Position numbers and translations under genes: made by a program | The notes under the pieces: model-generated | Seen by the model: only the letters and a program-made list of their open reading frames with translations | What the model was told of the DNA's origin: nothing | The model's database searches: none | In this document: one piece after another, positions 1-6,995 of the stretch | Numbering within the stretch: the stretch's first letter is position 1 | Layout: each line of letters opens with the position of its first letter | Assembly (NCBI GenBank): GCA_044225155.1 | Contig: JBGAJB010000013.1 | Location: forward strand, 1 to 30,800 | Length of the DNA: 30,800 nucleotides | Direction of reading: 5' to 3' | From: CAYMBL01 sp044225155 | GTDB taxonomy: Bacteria; Planctomycetota; Phycisphaerae; UBA1845; Fen-1342

Positions 1-618
1 CTGAGTGGCGGCCTGGCCGGAGTTCAGCGCCGCATCCGCCGCCGCGAGGTCGTTTTTCGCGAGGAACGCGATCAGAACGATCGCGCCGAGCGCCAGGAGT
101 TTTGCGAACACGGTGAAATTCTGCACCGCCGCGCCCCAACGCACGCCGACGATGTTTGTGGCCATCAGCGTGCTGATGATGATCGTGGAAACGACCAGCG
201 CGGGGACGGTCGAAAGCGGAGTACCGTTGATCAGCACACCGAGATTGGCCGTGCACACAGTCGCAATGATCGCGATCGCGCCGGGCTGAATCGCGGTACC
301 GTTGCAAAACACATAGAGGAATGCCGGGCCGCGACCGTACGCATCGCAGAGGATTTCGTATTGCCCGCCGGCCGTCGGATAGGCCACGCCAAGCTGCGCG
401 AAGCTCAGCGCGCCCGCGAGCGCGATCAGTCCGCCGATCGTCCATGCGAGCAGCGCGAGATTCCCCGAGCCGGCCGCGCGAGCGACCTGCCCGGGGTTCA
501 GGAAAATACCGACGCCGATGATCGCGCCGACTACGACGCAGGTGGCGGATACGGGGCCCAGGGCGCGCTGAAGTTCCACGCGCGAGGGATCATCCGACGA
601 GCGAGCACGGTCGGCCAT
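1..618 (-). CDS. APC-family amino-acid permease (partial, C-terminus outside window)
   Basis: This is an open reading frame of 206 codons that starts at 618 and runs off the left edge without a stop, so only the N-terminal half is present. It probably imports or exchanges amino acids or polyamines across the inner membrane. About 27 residues in, the first membrane helix carries VGAIIGVGIF followed by LNPGQVAR, the glycine-rich TM1 signature of the APC superfamily; at least five further hydrophobic segments follow. The start ATG overlaps the TGA stop of the upstream M50 protease (TGATG), which indicates translational coupling. The substrate cannot be told from this half. Confidence 0.85.
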   Translation of the reverse strand, partial: MADRARSSDDPSRVELQRALGPVSATCVVVGAIIGVGIFLNPGQVARAAGSGNLALLAWTIGGLIALAGALSFAQLGVAYPTAGGQYEILCDAYGRGPAFLYVFCNGTAIQPGAIAIIATVCTANLGVLINGTPLSTVPALVVSTIIISTLMATNIVGVRWGAAVQNFTVFAKLLALGAIVLIAFLAKNDLAAADAALNSGQAATQ

Positions 619-1619
619 CAACGACGACCACCCGCGTCCTGGAGATCATCGTTTTCCTGCCGCGCGCGCGTGGCGCGCTCGAGCGTCTGGCGCTCGACGT
701 AGCTGAGCGAATTGATGCCTTTTTCGTGGACTTTTCGCAAAATGCGGTCCACCTCGTTTTCCTGCTTGTGCTCGCGCTCCAGCTTGGCGTCCCATCCGCC
801 CGGATTTGGATTCTCATCCGGCGCGCGACGGCCCCCCCCGAACATCCGCGACCACCAGGAACGCTTCGTATTAAACCGGCCGAGATGGTCGTAGCTCTTG
901 ATCCGCTCATCGACCACCATCCCGTACTTGAGCATCTGCAACTGCTGCCAGCAGGTGAAACCGCCCCAGAGCGCGATGAAGAGCAAGATGCCGCCCTGCC
1001 GTAATCCCCAGATTCCGAGCCCAACCGCGCCGATCAAACCCAGCGTGCAGGCGATTTGCACTGCTTTGTGCAGCCCGAGGAACGGCCAGAGCAGCGTTTC
1101 GAGCAGCCGACCGCCGTCCATGGGATAGATCGGCAGCAGGTTGAAGAGCAGGATGAAGTAGTTCACGTCGTAGAAAATCGCGAGATACCAGGCCCAGACG
1201 GGTGCCCGCGACGCGACAACAATGCCGCCGCCGAAACCGAAATCAATGTCGTAGACGGCGCGCACCGCCCACAGCAGCAGGAGGCTCACAACGCAGAAAA
1301 TCACGTTAACGAGCGGCCCCGCCGCGACGGTGACGAACTGCGCCCACGGCGTCTTGGGGTGATAGACCATCGCCAGACCGCCCAGCGGCCACATGAGAAT
1401 CTCACGCGCGTCTCCACCCACCGAGCGCGCGCCGAAGCAATGGCCGAATTCGTGGCACAGTACGATGCCGAAGAGCAGCGCGGTCCAGAACAGCGTGTAT
1501 TCCCAATTGCCGTGAGTATTGATCAAACGAAACAGGACGAAGAACACGAAGAGAATGTGAATGCGGATCTCGATCCCCGCGATTCGACCGACTCGAAATG
1601 AGCTGTTCAAAAAGTCCAT
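618..1619 (-). CDS. Site-2 protease family protein (peptidase M50) with a rhomboid-type tail
   Basis: A 333-residue polytopic membrane metalloprotease of the site-2/M50 family, which cuts substrates within the membrane. The zinc motif HEFGH is at residues 56-60, and the third ligand motif MDGGRLL has Asp168. Hydrophobic segments lie at about 20-32, 43-56, 96-120, 142-163 and 185-225. After residue ~235 comes a charged cytoplasmic tail whose last ~45 residues (DRILRKVHEKGINSLSYVERQ...) resemble the short C-terminal segment common in rhomboid-family proteases. The start at 1619 is chosen because its ATG overlaps the Nudix gene's TAA (TAATG); a longer frame continues upstream but lies inside the Nudix gene. 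Substrate unknown. Confidence 0.88.
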   Translation of the reverse strand: MDFLNSSFRVGRIAGIEIRIHILFVFFVLFRLINTHGNWEYTLFWTALLFGIVLCHEFGHCFGARSVGGDAREILMWPLGGLAMVYHPKTPWAQFVTVAAGPLVNVIFCVVSLLLLWAVRAVYDIDFGFGGGIVVASRAPVWAWYLAIFYDVNYFILLFNLLPIYPMDGGRLLETLLWPFLGLHKAVQIACTLGLIGAVGLGIWGLRQGGILLFIALWGGFTCWQQLQMLKYGMVVDERIKSYDHLGRFNTKRSWWSRMFGGGRRAPDENPNPGGWDAKLEREHKQENEVDRILRKVHEKGINSLSYVERQTLERATRARQENDDLQDAGGRR

Positions 1620-2140
1620 TACGCGTCCCTGCGGAAACGATCGTAGTAAAGCAGCCCGACCAGTGACTTGGCGTCGCGAATGCGCCCGTCGCGCACGGCC
1701 TCCAGCGCTTCCGCATACTTCATCGGGCAAAGCCGGATGTCTTCCTGTGGCTCGGGCGCGGCGGTTCCGGCCGTTAGATCCGTCGCGACCAGGACGAACA
1801 TGCGTTCGTCGCAAATTCCCGGCGTGGAGTAGAAATCGACGAGCGGCTGAAGGCGGCCGGCGGCGTACCCGGTCTCTTCGACCAATTCACGCCGCGCACA
1901 TTCGGCCGGATCTTCGCCGTCGTCCAGCGTTCCGGCGGGGAGTTCGAGCAGGCGGCGATCGACTGAACGGCGCAGTTGGTCGATGAGGAGAATTCGTCCG
2001 TCAGGGAGAACGGGAAGAACGACGGCCGCGCCGGGATGCCGCACGATCTCCATGCGGAATTTCTCGCCGCCCGGGAGCGCGACGGTCTGCGCTTCCACTC
2101 GAAACTTGCGGCCTTTAAACATCACTTCCGGCGGCGGCAT
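1619..2140 (-). CDS. Nudix hydrolase, ADP-ribose pyrophosphatase-like
   Basis: A 173-residue Nudix enzyme that probably hydrolyses ADP-ribose or a related nucleoside diphosphate sugar. The Nudix box is complete at residues 70-92: Gly70, Glu76, Arg84-Glu85, Glu88-Glu89 and Gly91. The preceding N-terminal strand region is typical of ADP-ribose pyrophosphatases. The frame is open back to 2320, but the start at 2140 has GGAGGG five bases upstream (2145-2150) and gives the usual family length. It is first in a coupled minus-strand operon with the M50 protease and the permease. Exact substrate is inferred from family resemblance only. Confidence 0.87.
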   Translation of the reverse strand: MPPPEVMFKGRKFRVEAQTVALPGGEKFRMEIVRHPGAAVVLPVLPDGRILLIDQLRRSVDRRLLELPAGTLDDGEDPAECARRELVEETGYAAGRLQPLVDFYSTPGICDERMFVLVATDLTAGTAAPEPQEDIRLCPMKYAEALEAVRDGRIRDAKSLVGLLYYDRFRRDA

Positions 2141-2144
2141 CCAT

Positions 2145-2150
2145 CCCTCC
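2145..2150 (-). promoter_or_regulatory. Ribosome binding site that decides the Nudix start
   Basis: GGAGGG on the minus strand lies four bases before the ATG at 2140. It supports a 173-residue protein over the longer 233-residue frame, whose first 60 residues have no family resemblance. Confidence 0.7.
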
Positions 2151-2339
2151 GCGACGATTTGTGCGCGACAATGATAGCGGCCGGTCGATAGGAAGGAGGG
2201 TCTCTGTTGCGGCGCGAAGAAGGCCGCATCAAGCCGGCGGCCCCAGCCGAGGTCCGCGATCCGACGGAAGTTTGCGTGGCGGTGCGACGGGGATTCTTCT
2301 ATAATTTCGCCCCGATACATTCGGCCATGGGGCAGTAAG

Positions 2340-2374
2340 CCCGGCCGGCGACCCGCAAAGTTGCGCCGGTCGGG
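2340..2374 (+). other. Strong hairpin in the leader of the hydrolase lipoprotein gene
   Basis: An 11-bp stem (2340-2350 with 2364-2374, one G.U pair) encloses a 13-base loop that contains GCAAAG. It lies between a TATAAT hexamer at 2300-2305 and the GTG start at 2414, and no U-tract follows, so it is not a standard terminator. It could be a structured 5' leader. I see no convincing match to a known riboswitch. Confidence 0.45.
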
Positions 2375-2413
2375 GGTCCGCTATGTTCGAGACGCCGCGC
2401 AAGGAGGCGCAGC

Positions 2414-3907
2414 GTGTATCAGGGAGTACCGATGGATCGTTTCCACGCGCGTTACGCACTGCTCTCCGCCTATTCAATCCTGGGACTTGCGCTGCTGCTC
2501 GCGACGGGCTGCGTCGTGCCCCAGCCGGCCGGGGCCGGTATGGCCGAGCGCCGCATCGAGCCGGAGACCAAACGGCCCTATTGGCTCTACCTGCCGAAGG
2601 ACTATGTCGCCGCGGATAAGGCGGGAACGCTTTCGCAGCGCACGTGGCCGCTGGTCGTCTCGTTTCACGGCATGAAGCCTTTTGACAGCGCGGCCGCACA
2701 GGCGCGCGAGTGGGAACAGGAAGCGGATCGCTACGGCTACGTCGTCATGAGTCCCGAGATGGATACGGCCGACGTCATGGCCGAATTCCCGCGGCGCACG
2801 CGCAGCCCAACATTCCTCGCGGATGAGCACGCCGCCATCAAGGCGATCGATCAGGTGCTCGCCACTACGCACGCCGATCGGCGGAACATCCTGGCCACGA
2901 GCTGGTCGTATGGTGGATATTGGGCCCACTACATGCTCAATCGCCATCCCGACTATTTCACGTGTTTGGCCGTGCGGCAGTCGAATTTTTCGGCCGACGT
3001 GCTCGATCGAAATGTCAGCGAGCAGGCGAAATACTCCCCGATCCTGATCGTCAACACGCAAAACGACTTCGCGGTCTGCATCGAGGAATCGAAGGCGGGC
3101 CTCAACTGGTACAAATCGCTCGGCTATCACAACGTGGCCTGGGTGCAGATCAAGAATCTCGGCCACGAGCGCACGCCGGACATGGCGGCTGACTTCTTTG
3201 GCCGATCCGCGGGCGTAAAGCCGAGGACGGCGCCCACCGCGCTCGCCCAGCGACAGGCGATCGACGGCAATGCGGAAGGCTTGGCGCTGCTGTCGGGCCG
3301 CTCCGGCGACTTCGTGCGACACGAGGGCGAATTGGCGGCCGCCACTGAGAAGCCCGTCGTACACCCTGTCGCACCGACGCCGACGCACCGCCCCGAGCCG
3401 CAGGTGCCGGCCAACTATGAAACAGCCGTGCGAAACACGGACGCTCCACCGGCCGCCGGAAACGGGGACGAGCCGCCGCCAGTGCCGGAGTATCTGGTCG
3501 AAGCGCGAGCGCGCGGCGCGCGGGTCGGTTCGCCGACCGTCAGCAAACCATCCGGACGCAGTAGTGATGTCGCCTCCGTGACTCCGGATCGCAACGGAGT
3601 CCAGCCGGCGCCGACGCGGGCGCGTCGTGCGCCGGTAAACATCGGCGTCTCGTCGCGTGTCGGAGTCGAGCCCCTGCTTCTGGGCTATTGGGCGGATTGC
3701 CCCTCCGATTGGCGCAGCACGGCCCACTTCGAGTGGCTGATCAACGGCGAGTCGATGGGTGCGGGCGTGCAAGGCCAACGAACGCTAGCGAAGGCCGGCG
3801 AATATGAGCTGGCGCTGATCGTCACGACGTCGGATGGCCAGCAGTACCGCGTGACGCGAAAGGTCGACGTCCTGCCGCAGGTCGGCACTGTCAGCGCCAG
3901 CCAGTAG
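2414..3907 (+). CDS. Lipoprotein alpha/beta hydrolase with C-terminal Ig-like domain
   Basis: A 497-residue secreted lipoprotein. The signal peptide ends in LATGC (Cys33), a lipobox. Residues ~50-265 look like an esterase/PHB-depolymerase-type alpha/beta hydrolase. The candidate triad is Ser165 in TSWSYGG, Asp218 in NTQNDF and His251 in LGHERT, with VVSFHG as the oxyanion-side strand. The usual first glycine of GxSxG is serine here. A proline-rich linker of ~130 residues follows, then a ~85-residue beta-rich domain resembling PKD/Ig folds. The GTG at 2414 has a perfect AAGGAGG (2401-2407); an ATG at 2432 with AGGGAG is the alternative and would keep the lipobox. Substrate unknown, perhaps an ester or polysaccharide side chain. 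Confidence 0.82.
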   Translation: MYQGVPMDRFHARYALLSAYSILGLALLLATGCVVPQPAGAGMAERRIEPETKRPYWLYLPKDYVAADKAGTLSQRTWPLVVSFHGMKPFDSAAAQAREWEQEADRYGYVVMSPEMDTADVMAEFPRRTRSPTFLADEHAAIKAIDQVLATTHADRRNILATSWSYGGYWAHYMLNRHPDYFTCLAVRQSNFSADVLDRNVSEQAKYSPILIVNTQNDFAVCIEESKAGLNWYKSLGYHNVAWVQIKNLGHERTPDMAADFFGRSAGVKPRTAPTALAQRQAIDGNAEGLALLSGRSGDFVRHEGELAAATEKPVVHPVAPTPTHRPEPQVPANYETAVRNTDAPPAAGNGDEPPPVPEYLVEARARGARVGSPTVSKPSGRSSDVASVTPDRNGVQPAPTRARRAPVNIGVSSRVGVEPLLLGYWADCPSDWRSTAHFEWLINGESMGAGVQGQRTLAKAGEYELALIVTTSDGQQYRVTRKVDVLPQVGTVSASQ

Positions 3908-3959
3908 GCGACTTCTTTGGCGAGCGTGAGAGATTTTCACGCAACTCCGGGATCCGCAA

Positions 3960-4484
3960 ATGCCGGAATTCAACGAAAATCTCGCCGTGCCCTGGCGCAT
4001 GAAGTATCTGGAAAGCCTGCGCGCGGGTGGTGGCACTTCGCCGGGATGTTTCCTCTGTCGATATGCCGCAGCGCCTGACGAGGACGCGACGAACTTCGTA
4101 CTCTGGCGCACGCCGCGGACGTTGACGCTGCTCAATGGCTTCCCATACACGAATGGGCATCTGTTGATCGCTCCGACCGCGCACACGGCGCAGCTGGAGT
4201 CGCTTCCGCCCGAAACACTCTCTGAACTTTCCCAACGGCTCGTGGACGCCAAGCGCGTGCTGGACGAAATGCTGCACCCTGAGGGATACAACCTCGGCAT
4301 GAATCTCGGACCCTGCGCTGGCGCTGGACTCCCCGACCACATCCACTGGCACATCGTGCCCCGCTGGGGCGGAGACACGAATTTCATGGCCGTCGTCGGT
4401 GACGTGCGGATGCTGCCTCAGACGCACGATGTGGTATGGGAACGCTTCCACGCCGCCGCCGCCAAACTCGACCTGCCTGCTTAG
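3960..4484 (+). CDS. HIT-family nucleotide hydrolase/transferase
   Basis: A 174-residue histidine-triad protein. The triad motif HIHWHIV is at 127-133; by family precedent the middle His129 is the nucleophile. A CFLC pair (Cys30, Cys33) near the N-terminus fits the zinc-binding site of Ap4A-phosphorylase-like HIT proteins, and the segment around residues 57-75 (LLNGFPYTNGHLLIAP) is typical of the fold. It likely acts on dinucleoside polyphosphates or nucleoside phosphoramidates in the cytoplasm. It lies 52 bases after the hydrolase on the same strand, so co-transcription is possible, and ends seven bases from the convergent lipoprotein gene. The Shine-Dalgarno sequence is weak. Confidence 0.9.
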   Translation: MPEFNENLAVPWRMKYLESLRAGGGTSPGCFLCRYAAAPDEDATNFVLWRTPRTLTLLNGFPYTNGHLLIAPTAHTAQLESLPPETLSELSQRLVDAKRVLDEMLHPEGYNLGMNLGPCAGAGLPDHIHWHIVPRWGGDTNFMAVVGDVRMLPQTHDVVWERFHAAAAKLDLPA

Positions 4485-4491
4485 GCGCTCA

Positions 4492-5355
4492 TCATCGAAT
4501 GACAGGCGGATCCGGCTCCGAATCAAACACGTCGCCGAACGAGAGCAGCCGGATGTTCACGATCGTGTCACCCAGCAGCGCGCCGATCAGGAAGACCGGA
4601 GCCAGCGCCAAAACCAGCGCGGCTTGGATCGTCGCGATCACCACCGCGTAGAGGATCGTCAGAATCTGACCCAGCACGAGATTCATCAAAGTGACAATCG
4701 CGACGAAGGGCAGCACAAGAATCGTGAGCAGCGGGCTGAAGATCGTGATCTTCGTATCCGAGCGCGACACGGCTTTGCCCGTGGCGATCGTGGCGGGATC
4801 GATGATCTGAATGTGCTGCCCGGTGCGCTGGGCAACCTCATCCGCAACCTGCGAAACGGCCCGTTGGAGATCAATGTCCACGTCGTACGAATTCGTCTGG
4901 CCGCTGCCGGCGTCGAACACATTGACAATCGCGGTCAGCATGGTCGCGCCCACGCTGCTGTAGTCGACGTTCACAAAGCTGCCGTCCGGACCTTCGGCAT
5001 GCACGGGCCGACCTGATTCGAACAGGACAAATGACTCGTCCCCGGCCGCCGACCTCACGAGGATCGAATCGACCTCTCCGAGGCCGCCGCTGGACGTACG
5101 CGTGCCGTAGACGAACAAGGTGTCGCCAGCCTCGCTGCGTCCGGCGATGATCGCTGAATCGGCGATGTTCTCATTGAGAAAGAGTCCGGTGGAAGTCTTG
5201 TCGGCCGAGTTATCGGTCGGGTTGTCGATTTGTTGCTGGATCTGGCAGCCGAATGGCGCAACCAGCAGGCTGAGACAAGCAACCGCCGCGAGCCATTCGA
5301 AGCCGACGCGGGGTTTGCGGGCATTTTCCGGAGCGCGGATGGCGGAAAGAATCAT
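4492..5355 (-). CDS. Lipoprotein of unknown function with a hydrophobic C-terminal region
   Basis: A 287-residue protein I do not recognise. An N-terminal signal peptide ends at VAPFGC (Cys37), a plausible lipobox. Residues ~60-180 are polar and beta-strand-like. Residues ~205-270 form two or three long hydrophobic segments, so the protein may be anchored at both ends, which is unusual for a lipoprotein. It ends tail to tail with the HIT gene. The 183-base region upstream of its start is shared with the divergent SPFH gene and becomes AT-rich toward that gene. Confidence 0.7.
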   Translation of the reverse strand: MILSAIRAPENARKPRVGFEWLAAVACLSLLVAPFGCQIQQQIDNPTDNSADKTSTGLFLNENIADSAIIAGRSEAGDTLFVYGTRTSSGGLGEVDSILVRSAAGDESFVLFESGRPVHAEGPDGSFVNVDYSSVGATMLTAIVNVFDAGSGQTNSYDVDIDLQRAVSQVADEVAQRTGQHIQIIDPATIATGKAVSRSDTKITIFSPLLTILVLPFVAIVTLMNLVLGQILTILYAVVIATIQAALVLALAPVFLIGALLGDTIVNIRLLSFGDVFDSEPDPPVIR

Positions 5356-5490
5356 TTCGATCCCTTAGGTTGATTCTGGCCAGAGAGCATCCGTTGACGC
5401 TCAAGTATGTTAGGACACCGCGTCAACCTCCGCGTTGTTAGGTCCTATAAAAACATCATCGAACGTTATAATTCAGCCTGCAAAATCGTA

Positions 5491-5519
5491 TTTTCAATTC
5501 GATATTTTTGTGATATCAT
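5491..5519 (+). promoter_or_regulatory. Putative sigma70-type promoter of the SPFH gene
   Basis: TTTTCA (5491-5496), a 17-base spacer and TATCAT (5514-5519) with an upstream TG (extended -10) lie in an AT-rich stretch (about 5440-5520) within otherwise GC-rich DNA. The predicted start point falls just before the ribosome binding site. A second TATAAT at 5467-5472 has no well-spaced -35. Confidence 0.5.
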
Positions 5520-5538
5520 TCTGGTAGAGGAGAACGCA

Positions 5539-6411
5539 ATGCGGAATCAGGAACTGAGAGTGGCGTCGGCGAGCGGCTGGGGCTGGCTGGGATTCATGCT
5601 CCTTTGGGGAGGCGGAATGGCTGGCCTGCTCTACCCGCTGGCGCTCATGAAACTTCCCTTGGCATTCATTGCCTGGGGGCTGGTATGCGTGTGTTGGGCG
5701 ATCTGCTGGAACGGGTTCTTCACCCTCCAGCCGAATCAGGCGGCGGTGCTGGTGCTGTTCGGGCGATACGTCGGGACGGACCACCAAAGCGGCTTCCGTT
5801 TCGCGAATCCGTTCTATTCGAAGATCAAGGTTTCGCAGCGCGCCCGCAACCTGAACATGCAGAGCATCAAGGTCAATGATCAGCGCGGCAACCCAATCGA
5901 GATCGCAGCGGTCGTGGTGTGGCGCGTCTCGGACACGGCCCAGGCGACCTTCGACGTGGACAACTTCGAGCACTACGTGAGCGTGCAGAGTGAGGCGGCC
6001 TTGCGGCACGTCGCGAGCGCTTATCCGTATGACTCGAACGAAGACCACCAGATCTCACTGCGCGGCAGCATGGACGAGATCTCCGGCACGCTGATGCGGG
6101 AGTTGCAAGATCGCGCGGCGCGGGCGGGAGTGACGATTGAAGAAGCGCGACTCAGTCACCTGGCCTACGCCCCGGAAATCGCCGGCGCGATGCTCCAACG
6201 GCAGCAGGCTGAGGCGATCGTGGCGGCCCGCACGCGCATCGTCGACGGCGCGGTTGGCATCGTCGAGATGGCGCTGGAGAAGCTCGACAAGCACACGACG
6301 GTCAAGCTCGACGAAGAACGTCGCGCGGCGATGGTGAACAACCTGCTGGTGGTGCTGTGCGGCGATAAGAGCGTACACCCAGTCGTGCATGCGGGCTCAC
6401 TCTACAACTGA
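5539..6411 (+). CDS. SPFH/band-7 domain membrane protein
   Basis: A 290-residue stomatin/prohibitin/flotillin-type protein. Two hydrophobic segments at ~15-35 and ~42-62 anchor it. The SPFH domain follows, starting at FTLQPNQAAVLVLFGRYVGT and including the conserved stretch DQRGNPIEIAAVVVWRV, then an alanine- and glutamate-rich helical region (RQQAEAIVAARTRIVDGAVG). Such proteins form oligomeric scaffolds in membrane microdomains and often control membrane proteases. The frame is open from 5407, but the ATG at 5539 has AGAGGAGA at 5526-5533 and begins just before the first helix. A small DNA-binding-type protein follows. Confidence 0.9.
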   Translation: MRNQELRVASASGWGWLGFMLLWGGGMAGLLYPLALMKLPLAFIAWGLVCVCWAICWNGFFTLQPNQAAVLVLFGRYVGTDHQSGFRFANPFYSKIKVSQRARNLNMQSIKVNDQRGNPIEIAAVVVWRVSDTAQATFDVDNFEHYVSVQSEAALRHVASAYPYDSNEDHQISLRGSMDEISGTLMRELQDRAARAGVTIEEARLSHLAYAPEIAGAMLQRQQAEAIVAARTRIVDGAVGIVEMALEKLDKHTTVKLDEERRAAMVNNLLVVLCGDKSVHPVVHAGSLYN

Positions 6412-6420
6412 CGGCTGAAG

Positions 6421-6455
6421 GTGACGCGAGGCGGGCGCTGCTCGCCTCGCGTCAT
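6421..6455 (+). repeat. Perfect inverted repeat after the SPFH gene
   Basis: Arms 6422-6433 and 6443-6454 pair over 12 bp without mismatch around a 9-base loop, and a G.U pair can extend the stem. It begins ten bases after the SPFH stop. No T-tract follows, so it may be a transcript-end stabiliser, a weak terminator or a protein-binding dyad. Confidence 0.5.
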
Positions 6456-6631
6456 GCGCGGCGGGGATGGAAGAATGAGGGGCGCGCCAAAACGAAAAAA
6501 CGCGAAGAAGCGGGTACGGCGCCGGCCGGCTGCAGCCCGCGGAACACAAACAGCGCGGCAGACCGACGGATCGGCGCCCCGCCTGGTCGGCGGAGCGGGA
6601 GCTTTGTTCCTCGTGTAAGTGGATTGCGACG

Positions 6632-6850
6632 ATGGCAGAGCGCAAGTCATTTCTGCTGCGGCTTCCGCCGGACTTGTTCGAAAGTCTGCAGCTCTGGGCG
6701 CGCGACGATCTTCGCAGTCTGAACGCTCAGATCGAATTCCTGCTGCGCGACTCGCTACGGCGTCATGGTCGGGTAAAGCGGGAATCCCCGGCCCCCGGAC
6801 CGGAAGCCGGCGAAGTTTCCGACGAAGAACGCCCCGTCCCCGGCGAGTGA
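6632..6850 (+). CDS. Small Arc/ribbon-helix-helix-like protein next to SPFH gene
   Basis: A 72-residue protein. The first ~45 residues (FLLRLPPDLFESLQLWA, then LRSLNAQIEFLLRDSL) match the Arc/MetJ-type ribbon-helix-helix pattern: a short strand carrying the DNA contacts followed by two helices with the Asn-Ala-Gln-Ile-Glu signature. The remainder is a polar, acidic, proline-rich tail. Small proteins of this type are commonly found directly downstream of SPFH genes, so a shared function or regulation of that gene is likely (inference). The gene lies 220 bases after the SPFH stop with a weak Shine-Dalgarno; the intervening stretch holds the inverted repeat and no convincing gene. Confidence 0.8.
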   Translation: MAERKSFLLRLPPDLFESLQLWARDDLRSLNAQIEFLLRDSLRRHGRVKRESPAPGPEAGEVSDEERPVPGE

Positions 6851-6969
6851 TGCACGCCAATCGCGACATCAATCCCGCACTCGCATTTGCTACCGGACCT
6901 CGCGCTCGCTTCCGTGCGTCCGCAAACGCATCCTTGCTTTCGCAGATTGCCCCAGCTTGCCGCAATTCG

Positions 6970-6995
6970 CATGCTCCCCTTCGGAGGGGAGTATG
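6970..6995 (+). promoter_or_regulatory. Hairpin covering ribosome binding site and start codon
   Basis: Bases 6970-6980 pair with 6985-6995 over 11 bp (one G.U) with a four-base loop. The right arm contains GGAGGGGAG plus the ATG at 6993, so the stem buries both the Shine-Dalgarno sequence and the start codon of the BACON lipoprotein. A UUCG-type loop is an alternative fold of the tip. Confidence 0.6.

Noticed and set aside
2340..2374. c-di-GMP-I riboswitch call
   Set aside because: Only a GCAAAG in a loop fits; the second helix and conserved core are not apparent.
2474..3778. Minus-strand open frame (434 codons) over the hydrolase gene
   Set aside because: Arg/His-rich shadow; the plus strand has signal peptide, lipobox and catalytic residues.
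6421..6618. Small plus-strand open frame between the SPFH and Arc-like genes
   Set aside because: Arg-rich, overlaps the inverted repeat, no ribosome binding site or family pattern.
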